Position numbers and translations under genes: made by a program. A model generated the notes under the pieces. It did not search any database and was not told the origin of the DNA. It worked only from the letters and a program-made list of their open reading frames with translations. A DNA stretch of 64,000 nt from Glandiceps talaboti. Taxonomy: Eukaryota; Hemichordata; Enteropneusta; Spengelidae. Within the stretch, counting starts at the first letter, position 1, and the number at the start of each line of letters is the position of its first letter. The stretch spans positions 3,266,861 through 3,330,860 of the forward strand of contig NC_135564.1 of NCBI RefSeq assembly GCF_964340395.1. Direction: 5' to 3'. Positions 51,353 to 61,654 of this stretch are shown piece after piece.

Positions 51353-51401
<49 letters not shown>

Positions 51402-51490
51402 CTATGATGATGATGATGATGATGAGGTAGAGGACAATGATGATGATGATGATCATGCAGCTGATGATGATGAGGAAGAAGAGGATGTTG
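51188..51490. repeat. (GAT)n/(GGT)n-rich trinucleotide domain
   Basis: GAT, GGT, AAT and AAC triplets dominate about 300 bases. One plus-strand frame reads Asn/Asp/Glu-rich and remains open about 45 codons beyond the repeat, to 51627. It has no upstream ATG and no evident acceptor. Confidence 0.95.
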
Positions 51491-51627
51491 GTGAAGATGG
51501 AAAGAAAATGACGATGTTGGCAATAGCATCAATGCCAGAATGGATTAGTGGGAGGAAATCGTATACAGACACAATGCTTCATAGAGATGACAACACCTTT
51601 ATTTTACAAAAACCATCTCATATTAAT

Positions 51628-53076
51628 TGACCAACAGTCAATGATCTCACAACCTTTGTATTTCACAAATACTCTTTTGATTCAAGTCTTGAAAAGAAAC
51701 ATGAACAATATATGTTAAAAAACATAATTTCTAGGATTTGAAAAGAATCACATGTATATAGTAATGATGCCAATCGTGACATATTTCAGTTTTCATCGTC
51801 ACAATACCATACCAACACACACGTCATTTCAAAGAAATTCCATCGTTCAACTGTCAATAGAAAGGCATACTAGGTTAGACAAGATCTTCCTACTTTGTTA
51901 AACAACTAGTCAATACTGCATTGCAATTGTCAATAATACAGTATATTAATCGAATCTATAATTTTAATGCAGGCAGCAAATGCACCCTTATCGATTTCTT
52001 TTGTATGGTCGTCATGGAAACTGGATTAATGTGACAAGCTTAAGTGGTAATTATGGCATTTTTGGACACCAGTATGGCTGCCACAAATTAAATTTCATTT
52101 TGCAGTTTCCATGATTTTCTGTAGAATCCACTTAAGTATGGTTGGGGGACCCCCATGGTGTTATTACTATATTCATCATAGGTTAAGTTGGATGCTATAT
52201 GAATTTAATTCATGCAATCTCGTTGAGACTTAAAATGGCTTAGTTTTCAGCCTCTTTGCTTGATTGCAGATTTATTGATAACAAAACTAGGAAAGTGTGA
52301 ACAATTGAAATGCAATGGTAGATGTTAAAAATAACCACGGCTATATTATATAGTGTGTTTTCCAATACTTATATTCCTCAAGGGTGTTTCGTCATTTTCT
52401 CTCTGGCACTGTTTACTGAAAAAATTTCATTTTAAATTTCTTAGATTCTATTATTCATGATACACAATTATAGTTTTGAAATGAAATCACAGCAAGCATA
52501 AAACTAGATCAAAACACATAAATTAACGGTTGCTTTCCCATGTCGTAATAATAACAAAATTAATTTTAAATTGATGATTATATCACAAGAAAAATATGAG
52601 TAATTCATACCAATTTTTTCATCATTTTGTTTTATGGAACATTGTTATTAGTACTTGTTATTCTGTTTGAGTCTGTTTGCTAACACAGCGCACCTAATGA
52701 TTCAAGATACCGGTACTATGGACCTTGGTGACATGCACAGTAGGTGCAAGTATGATGAATTCTAATATTTCCTGTACTATTATAGTTAGCCATTATACAG
52801 AGGGATAAATGTACGGAAGCCCTAGGATCTCTGGGAAGTCGTGTATATACTAAAAAACAAAACTGAGAAAAGCAAATTTTATCACCAAAATTATTCAGTT
52901 CGAAATCAGCAACAACAAATCGCATACCGTTTTTTGTCCAGATTTACCGGTATATATCCATTATGTTGGCTATAGTGACGGGGAATTTATATATGCATTT
53001 TATAGGTTACAGCTATATTGGGAATCTGTGCTCTCAACTCAATTTCCATAAACCTGCATACTCCCTGATTACGTGA
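51628..53076. other. AT-rich non-coding DNA
   Basis: No gene recognised in this stretch. Confidence 0.45.
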
Positions 53077-53293
53077 TTAACCCTTTCATGACTAGAGACG
53101 AGTTTTAAATAATATGGGGACCCAATTTATATGAATATTTTCATAATTACAATAATATTACTTTATTAGGAAGTAACATATCTTAAATTCCAGTCTAAAA
53201 TGAAGTTGATATATGCCAAAAACTTACTTACATAAAACAAGAATTTTGTCCAAACAATTTTGGCGGGAATGTTTTCAGTATTGAAGGGGTTAA
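53077..53293. mobile_element. TTAA-flanked MITE, copy 2 (piggyBac-like)
   Basis: TTAA lies at both edges (53077-53080 and 53290-53293). The termini are CCCTTTCATG and TTGAAGGGG, and the body is 209 bases. It is inverted relative to the 46937 copy and diverged from it. Shared internal blocks include CGCCAAAAT (as its complement here) and AAGTAATATT-like words. Confidence 0.8.
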
Positions 53294-54203
53294 GCTTAAA
53301 TCTCTAAATCAAATTTACAACCGTATTTTACTGAGACAACAACATTTTGCAGTGTTAAACATGACCTTTCTCACTACCACAGTTTGTATACTACCATTTA
53401 CATATATATAACTACCTATCAAGTTCATGTAATATACATGTGTTGAAAAGTGGCATTAAACTTGCAAGTGTCCATAAAAGTTTATGAAACATCAGCGAAA
53501 ATCGATCAAGTACATGGTGCCAGCATACACAGACGTCCATTATAAATGACTGCTGGTACTTTAGTCTGTAAGATATACAGACATTCATGTGCCACGCTAT
53601 CAGCCAGCACTCACTTGAGAAGCCTGATAGGCTGAACAACACCATATATCGTACTGTCTACTGGTACTTTTAACATGGGTATCAAGTTGGTGTTTATGCA
53701 TTGCCTGGTTGCAACATTGTGCTAAAATGTCGTAAACAGTTTGTCGCTCTCTCTCTCAAGCCTACAAGGAGATAGTTTGTCTACAAGGAACGGTTGACCA
53801 ACCCTCTATTAACTCTCAAATATACACTTTTAAGTGAGTGGGTAAAGTAAACATACACAGTGTAGTCAACATATTGACTTACCACACTTCTTAAACAGGA
53901 TAATTTATGAAATGTGACAGCTCCTTACACCCATTTTAATTATAGTGCAGTAATTACAGAAATTACTAAACCAGAATTTACTTTCCATACATGTTACAAA
54001 ATCAGAGTTTTAGGTACATGTGCATGAAATCTGAGTTTTCGGTATAGCATTCTTCATGAATAAGTGTAGGGTCACATCGCTGCATGCACACAGACAAGGT
54101 TTGTCAAACACCATGGGAAGGTGAATGCAATGATATCACTATCACCAAACAATGTATTGTATTATACAAAAAATGTATGATAGGGATATGTTTATGCTTG
54201 TAC

Positions 54204-54305
54204 CAGCACTTGACCTGACTGAACTGGTTGTTCCTTTGGCTACTGGTAACTTCACAGCATAGCAACCTCCAAGATCCACAAACAACACATCACATTCACA
54301 CAGCC
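54204..54305 (-). CDS. Candidate coding exon, unassigned (33 codons)
   Basis: On the minus strand, a GTCAAGTTGCAG acceptor-like site leads into 102 bases ending at a GTGCTG|GTACAA donor. The frame reads LCECDVLFVDLGGCYAVKLP, followed by a Thr/Ser-rich end. The surrounding 82-codon frame stays open across both boundaries. GC is raised. The donor is weak, and adjacent sequence (54389-54524) contains short inverted and repeated phrases, so a repeat-derived frame is possible. No family recognised. Confidence 0.15.
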
Positions 54306-54388
54306 CTGCAACTTGACTATATAGCTCGAAAATACTAATGCTTTTTGGCCATATTATATTCTGGGCCAAACAGCATTGTTCGATAGTC

Positions 54389-54524
54389 AAGTCTCTGGGC
54401 TACATGCACATTACAACAACTTTTCTACAGAACCATTGAAAGAGACTTGGCTATCCAGCTTGTGTCGTTAGCCCGAACATGCGCCAGTTTGACTTGCCAC
54501 ACAGCCAAGTTTCTGGGCTATGAT
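54389..54524. repeat. Short repeated and inverted phrases
   Basis: AAGTCTCTGGGCTACAT at 54389 recurs as AAGTTTCTGGGCTATGA at 54508, and near 44453. AGACTTGGCT (54443-54452) is the near reverse complement of AGCCAAGTTT (54503-54512). It could be a small inverted-repeat element, but its ends are not clear. Confidence 0.4.
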
Positions 54525-55412
54525 TGGTACTCAAAATTTGTAAGACACATACTTGCAAGAAACAACCCTCAATAGAATTCAAATATTTGACAATTTACAA
54601 GTCTCAAATTGAAACATTGGCGTTGTGGTTCTACACTAAGATACAAAGGTAACAATTCTCCCTGTAGTAAATAAGCATGGATTCCAAACTAAGCCGCGAT
54701 TACAGAGATTTTCAACCTTGTGCCTGACAGACATTTTTGATTGCCATTTTGAAAACAAGAAATTTCAAACTCGTGCAAAGTGTGAGTATAGACAGAGAGG
54801 TCTGTTAGACAACTTAAACTCAAAGATATCAAACAAACTGACAATTATTTTAGATGACACAACAATTTGCAACCAAGGAACACATTTTTCATTTAAAACC
54901 ATTGTAAAATCATGTTTTCTGGTCATGTGCATAGTTAGACACACACATGATTACGCTATACAGTCAAACACTAAAAATCTTTTTTTTGAAGAACAAACCA
55001 AAATTTCTCAGCCATTTTCATAAATTATGAGTGAGAAAGCTGCACATTGAACCAACTCTACTTTCCAAGGCTATTCTGTATGCACTGAAGAAGCTGTACA
55101 GGACTTGATATGCTTTGGGCTAAAACCAGCCAATGAAACTAGTATATATATAATCAACAAACCCTTTGTATATAAACAACATAATATATCACATTTATAA
55201 CTCTGTGATAGTAAACACATATTATTCTCACAGGTAGGTCCTCAGAGTATGAGTATCATACATATGTACATACATACATACATACATGTATGTACGCTAT
55301 ACCAGAGAATTACTAGGTCATGTTATACATGCTAGCTCAGTTGAAGCTTGTCCATCACCAGTAGTAGTATTGGTAACACAAATATTTTGTTTATCCTTGA
55401 CATTTCTACCAG

Positions 55413-55523
55413 ACCAGAATTTCAGTGGAAGGACCCTAGTAGGAATGTGGGGAACTCACCTAGAGGTGTATCTCACTACATGAGGAAAAAACACTGTACA
55501 GACTTCACATGTAACATGGAAAG
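55413..55523 (+). CDS. Candidate coding exon, unassigned (36 codons)
   Basis: A plus-strand acceptor, TTGACATTTCTACCAG, is followed by 111 bases ending at ATGGAAAG|GTACAA. One frame (1 base, 36 codons, 2 bases) is open: PEFQWKDPSRNVGNSPRGVS, then a Lys/His/Cys-rich end. Composition is hydrophilic and coding-like, with GC well above the flanks. A second AG five bases later offers an alternative acceptor. The donor is only moderate, and no family is recognised. Confidence 0.25.
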
Positions 55524-55936
55524 GTACAAAATGTCAAATATTTGACTCTATAAAACAGGTCAACAGGCCTTGAACTTGAAGGAGTTGTGATGGGTGAAGA
55601 AATACCTGATTAATACAAATTGCATGTATTTTATCTATAAGGTGTTATAATCACCTAAGACAACCTCCAGTGTGTGGGTATAGGTAACACACATATATGT
55701 TGAGGTGTAGCGTTTCAGATTAGCTCTGACTTTTACAAACTAGGACACACTTACTACATAGGGTATGCTAGGTGAGTTACTACCACTAGTGTATCTATAA
55801 AATCTCTGAGTGCTCTTCTGTATTTCTATTTTTTTCTAAAATCAATATTTTGTTGTCTTCACATTTACATTACAATTTCAATGTTATGTGTTCTTCAGCT
55901 TTATTTTTCACTTTCAGGTTCACCTGATTTTTACTA

Positions 55937-56343
55937 GTCTAGTTCCTATACAGTATCATTACCATTTACACCTCCACTCACAGTCTAGTTCCTATACAGT
56001 ATCGTTACCATTTACACCTCCACTCACAGTCTAGTTCCTATACAGTATCTTCACCATTTACACCTCCACTCACAGTCTAGTTCCTATACAGTATCTTCAC
56101 CATTTACACCTCCACTCACAGTCTAGTTCCTATACAGTATCTTCACCATTTACACCTCCACTCACACTCTAGTTCCTATACAGTATCGTTACCATTTACA
56201 CCTCCACTTAGTCTAGTTCCTATACAGTATCATTACCATTTACACCTCCACTTAGTCTAGTTCCTATACAGTATCATTACCATTTACACCTCCACTCAGT
56301 CTAGCTACATGTAGTTCCTATATCGTATACACCTCTACTTAGT
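55937..56343. repeat. 46/44-bp minisatellite, nine copies
   Basis: Units beginning GTCTAGTTCCTATACAGTAT start at 55937, 55983, 56029, 56075, 56121, 56167, 56211, 56255 and 56299. The first five steps are 46 bases and the last three are 44, owing to a 2-base change before GTCTAG. Copies 3-5 share a CTTCACC variant. The ninth copy is degenerate. Confidence 0.97.
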
Positions 56344-58819
56344 TAGAAACCATGACTAGATTTTTACATGAATCATTCCCCAATCCTTCAAATTCAACAT
56401 TTTTGTTGAGATTCAAAGAAAGCTGCACTTTTTCTGGACTGTTCTCTCCCCTGAACAGCAAAGCAGAAATAGGCCCAAATGACAGATACTGAACATGGGT
56501 ATTACATGTGTATGTGCTTGAATCTTTGAGATACGAACTGTTACCTTCATATGGTTCAAACGCAGCACGGAAATTTTGTAGTATTTCTACACAAATCTTA
56601 CTTGTATGTTGACTAATACCTTAACTAAATCTGGTTACATTATTAAATCGTTATTATTTCAAATTTTTCACATAACTAAAGTCTTCAAACTGAAATTTTG
56701 GTGAAGAGTTAGATCACTCCTATAGTTGCTATTGTACAAATTGATCTACAAAGACCAAACACTTGTGTGTACATAGCCTGTTGACCATCACCCAACAATA
56801 CCCTATCAAAACCTCTCACAAAATAACATGCCATACATGTTCCTGTGACACTTTGAAGTCTTATCAGGACATTATTATTGCAACTAAGTGAACTACACAA
56901 AGTTAATTAGCCTACGATCACAAGACAGAATTACTGACAATACAGATAGAGCAAATAACTTGTAATACCCTCCATTTATAAAACCTCTGGTCACCATTTG
57001 TAAGCAAATACTCAATAAAGAAGATTGTTACCTGGGCACACATTCACAGGATCAACATACTAGTATTCAACTGTACCTTGTCAGATTACTTCTTCAACCA
57101 ACCTTGGCCTCAAATCACCACAAAATGAAACTTCTGATCCCTTTTACAATACCCTTCTGATCATAAATCAATATGTAACTGGTTAGCAGTGACCTTCTAA
57201 GCACATGTACGTTTTGACTATCTGCTGTCCCCATTCGCCTTTGTTCGGCGATGTACAATAACTGTATTGGTGATCGCACTATCTCTGTGTGTCGTCTTTA
57301 ACATTCCGTTTTACAGTTCAATACACAACAATAAATCCTACCATTCAAGAAAGCTGTAATCCGACAACAAAAGCCCGGACAATTTAGCTTACCTTTCGGA
57401 AATCTTCAACTATGACCTTACTTGCCAATGATCATCAACATTCATTCATTTCACACATTTGTCTAAGAGCACAAGCATATAATTTGGTTGCTCACTTGTT
57501 TTATAAAAGAACGAACTGTCTGCAATACGTGCTTATATTATTGACTATTGCAACTAGGCAATGTCTGTACATAAAGTATTTGATATGGTGAACAAAGGAG
57601 AAAGTGGCCACATGGTATTGTGAGGTGGGGTAACACCTCTTGTTTTTGGAACCATTCAGTTGGAAAGAATCCCCTTTCTTCTTGTTTGATTGATGACTCC
57701 ACTAACAAATTTCTCTTTTGATGTGACGGGGCTCTCAGCAACAAGGTATACTTTCAACGAGATAATGAATATCACCAAACACTATAACTTTTCACACTCC
57801 CTTTTTGGCAATGTTGATAATTTAAACAATATAAATCAATATAGAACAAGAATGGGTATACTATGCTACCGAGATCACCTTCTTTGATAGGACAGTGGCA
57901 CAAAACAAGACGACAAAAAACAGAACATTATAGCTAGAGGCGTTGTTCTGACTCTGCATGTAAGGTGACAATCACTCAAGCAAATCAAGGCATGGATATA
58001 ATATAAATTTGGACAGACAGGATAAGTATCTGATGGAAACCTCAAGCTTACAGATTACCAAAGAAATAATATAACTAGTCACTGGCTGCTTTTATAGCAG
58101 TTTTAGTACTTAAGGGCCATTGTTTGCATTATAATGTAAAACAGGTCAGAATTTCTGAGGCAAGGTGAAATTGCGAACCAAAGTATGTAAACATATGTCA
58201 TAAGGATGATTTTGTAAAGAATCTTATAAAACACCCAGGAAAAAATCAGTTCTACTGGATTTACAAACCACTGCACCAACACCAAGGGTTGAGTGACTCT
58301 AAGAAATTGGTCAGAGAAAAAAGTTGAATGAATGGACTCTTCAAGTATACACAAACAAAGAAGATGGAATTTACATCCCAGAAGACAAACAAGGTCATTC
58401 ATTGATCCATGAATAGAACTATAAACACAAGGACATGGTTTGCTGACCTGTTAAATTTCATCACCTAAGTGGACTTATAGCTCAATAAAACTTGTCATTT
58501 TTTATTGAAAGGACTCGTTAACAAAGATATCAATTAGAGTCATTTCTTGGCACCATTTCATTTTCTAATGACAAAGGACGAGGTACAAAGAAAGTGAATT
58601 ATATACACCAACACCTAAATTTATATTGCAATATATAAGAACAATGATTCCTGAACCCTTACAAAACAGATCAAGGAATTGTTATTAAAAGTTTCCAATA
58701 ACTTTAGATAGTAAATTATGTTTGCAAGGTAACTCAATGAAGGCCAATAATCTCTCTAAAGTCAATTTGATACACGAGCCGATTTGAACAAAAAATATGG
58801 AATATATACTATTGTTCTA
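56344..58819. other. AT-rich non-coding DNA
   Basis: No gene recognised. The 99-codon minus-strand frame at 58103-58402 has no supporting features. Confidence 0.45.
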
Positions 58820-58850
58820 TGTCATGACAAGGCATGTTTATGTCATGACA
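58820..58850. repeat. Paired TGTCATGACA palindromes
   Basis: Two identical 10-bp palindromes at 58820-58829 and 58841-58850 have starts 21 bases apart, about two helical turns. The same palindrome occurs within 27042-27053 beside the DR1 array. Confidence 0.6.
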
Positions 58851-58943
58851 TTACATGTGTCTACATGATGGTTCTGATGGTATGATTATGTTATTTTCCA
58901 ATATATTTATTCATTCAGCCAGAAAACACTCATCACCAATGGG

Positions 58944-59036
58944 TTTTGTCACTACTCATCTAGCGACTAGTAGTGACAAAGCCCCCTTAGGTCACTCGTA
59001 TTTTCCTTAGCTGACAAAGAAATATACTGGGGAATA
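58944..59036. mobile_element. Hairpin MITE-like element, copy 2
   Basis: TTTGTCACTACT (58945-58956) and AGTAGTGACAAA (58969-58980) form a perfect 12-bp inverted repeat with a 12-base loop. They are followed by GTCACTCGTATTTTCC and ending ACTGGGGAATAA. The right part matches the right half of 38108-38248. It has no coding capacity. Confidence 0.6.
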
Positions 59037-59039
59037 ACA

Positions 59040-59694
59040 TCTAAGTAATTCATGCACATTCTACACACTCTCTGACTTTCAAAAACATGGAGGTTTTTTA
59101 AACTGAATTTTTATTTTTTTCAGACCCAAACGAGGCAGTCATAGCAACTAGAGAACAGAGACACTATTCATAATGCAGACACAAACCAGTTGTACATTAA
59201 ACGTAAGCATGGCAATCGAGATGACAGATTTAGCTATCAGACACATTTTTCTTCAACTGAATGAGTTCCATGCACAGACACTTACAGAATACAGTTTCTC
59301 TAGAGAGAGCACAGCGGCATCTAACTGAAGACTTAACACAATAGAGATGTCAGATATCACGACTACTAATTGTTGCCCAGGGTTACATGAAGGACCTCAG
59401 TAGTCATGCATTTATAAGCAAACAAGAAAACAAACAAATTCCACATAAAATACTTTTCTCCCTTTTCAAAGAGAGAAAAACACACTGCAATGAATCTATG
59501 TACATGAAATAGTCCATCACAGTTTGTATCCATTGCATGAATTTCATTTCAAAACACAATTAGGAAACAGAGCCCTTGATATGCAAACAGAATTTTGTAC
59601 AACATTGAACCATCAGCAATGTGCCACTTGAATGTTAATTCCCTGTGAACTTGTTCTCACTCAATGACTAATATCTTTCCTAGCTCAGGTGGCA
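59040..59694. other. AT-rich non-coding DNA
   Basis: I see nothing recognisable here. Confidence 0.4.
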
Positions 59695-60300
59695 AGATCA
59701 TTACCAAAGTCATATATATGTACGACCAAGTAAACCTGTATAATTTACATGGTAAATTGCATACCAAATCACAGGTGGTCAGATCATTACCAGTCATATA
59801 TGACCCATTAAACTGCTACAATTTACATTGTAATTTGCATACCAAATCACAGGTGGTCAGGTCATCACCATAAACTCATATATAACTCATTAAGATGCAT
59901 AAACTTACATCGGCATTTGCATAAGGTATCACAGGTGATGAGATCATTACCTGTCATATATAACTTATTAAAATGCATAAAGCCATCATTGTAATTTGCA
60001 TAAGGCATCACAGGTGATCAGATCATTACCAGTCATATATAACTCATTAACATGCATAAACTTACATTGTAATTTGCATAAGGTATCACGGGTGGTCAGA
60101 TCATTACCAGTCATATGTAACTCATTAACATGCACAAAACCAACATTGCAATTTGCATAAAGTGTCTGGGTGGTCAGATCATTACCAGTCACATATGATT
60201 CATTAACATTCATAAAATTTGCATTATAATATGCATACCATATCACAAATGGTCAGTTCAATACATGACTCACTACATAAAATTTACATTGGTAAAATTG
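59695..60300. repeat. About 79-bp minisatellite carrying octamer motifs
   Basis: AGATCATTACC-type starts occur at 59695, 59781, 59859, 59941, 60020, 60098, 60176 and 60255, with periods of 78-86. Most middle copies contain ATTTGCAT, the reverse complement of the POU octamer ATGCAAAT, plus CAGTCATATATAACTCATTA and CAGGTGRTCAG phrases. Outer copies are more diverged. The minus-strand 86-codon frame is repeat-derived. Confidence 0.95.
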
Positions 60301-61250
60301 ACTAGCTGGGTCAGGAGCAAATATATTTCATATCATATCATTGTTAATGTGTATCAATCTAACTTTAGCAATGATGTTGAGCCAAACTTTGTTGTAGCCC
60401 AGGATTTCTTTATTATATTTCTAAATTTTCCTAAAATATGAATTTTTTTCATCTGTACTGACCCAAATGTTACTTCATTAATTTGTAGGACTACATATTT
60501 TCTAGCCAGCATAGCAAAACTGACAATGTACAATTCACACCGCAAATTTGTTTTGATCATTTTCAAATAAACTTCATATTTTCCACATGTACATATATCA
60601 GCTCACAAAACATCCATAGTTTATAGTACACAGTAGCTTAATTTTCCCAAAATTTACTTAGGGTTCAATTTTTTTTAATTTACATATTATGTTGCCATGG
60701 TTTCACAACATCCTACAAGTTAGTTACGAATGAAAGAACTCATCTGCAGTTCTCATCATTTATTCATACTATGTCCATCTAAAATTTATAACAGGGAAAA
60801 TCAGGCTCTTCAAGATCGGAAACTTGTAATGCAAGTTATCCATTTGCTCCAGAAGGAGATCACTTAATTTGTGGCTGTTTTAACAGAAATAGTGGCGTAG
60901 GAGAAGCAGCTGGTTTGGTGAAACACACTAATGGTTTTACAATCAGAAGTGAATACCAATTCTGTTGTCAACCGATTTGCTACTATAAATGCCTACACTA
61001 TCGAACATGATATGAATTTCTACGAGTCGATGGTAACTATGCTACTTAATTACATACATGTATCTAACAAAACACTGAACACTTTTTCTGCTGAAAAAAT
61101 CTTTTCTGTCGCTTTAAATATGGTGAAGAACACAGATTAAATCAAAGCTGAAAAGCATCTATGAACCCCGACATTTCAGAAATTCTTATTTTCATAATAG
61201 GGTCATCAGTACCTAAGCCAGTTACATGTAGCTTGTACGCCTCTTACTAC
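60301..61250. other. AT-rich non-coding DNA
   Basis: No gene recognised. A half X-box, GTTGCCATGG, lies at 60691. Confidence 0.4.
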
Positions 61251-61290
61251 TGCAGTCTGGGTTCGAACCTGCCTGGTGCTGACTGAGTTT
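61200..61290 (+). repeat. Possible tRNA-derived SINE remnant (B-box-like)
   Basis: GGTTCGAACC at 61260-61269 closely resembles the Pol III B box GGTTCGANTCC. I cannot find a convincing A box or cloverleaf, so it is not called a tRNA gene. Confidence 0.3.
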
Positions 61291-61572
61291 GGTTTAATAT
61301 CAACTAGATATATACATAAGGGTGATGTTCAGTTTGACCCTACTTTTGATTTCTATTTTCAATTTAGGAAAAATTCAACTTTTTTATCATTCTTCAGTTG
61401 TAGATTTTATTAACATTTTGAGGTAACTAGACCTCCAAATATCATTTCATCACATTTCTGGAAAAGTATTCACTTTAAAACAGGGTCTGCTTTTGCGAGT
61501 AACGAAATTATGATGAGGTACAATCCCAGTAAAAGCACTGAACTAACTTTGTATTTGTCAGCATTTGTAGTC

Positions 61573-61654
61573 AGTAATTAAAGGCCAGGGTTTAAATCCC
61601 AGGGTCTCACATTAGTAATTAAAGGCCAGGGTTTCAATCCCAGGGTCTCACATT
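61573..61654. repeat. 41-bp tandem duplication with B-box-like core
   Basis: Two adjacent copies begin AGTAATTAAAGGCCAGGG. Each holds a GGTTYMAATCC core similar to a B box, about 330-370 bases from the one at 61260. Possibly part of the same old SINE. Confidence 0.85.

Larger units (their letters stand above)
53294..55412. other. AT-rich non-coding DNA
   Basis: Apart from the listed candidate and repeats, no gene is recognisable. A short TACA repeat lies at 55266-55287. The 101-codon plus-strand frame at 54718-55023 has no splice support or known domain. Confidence 0.4.
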
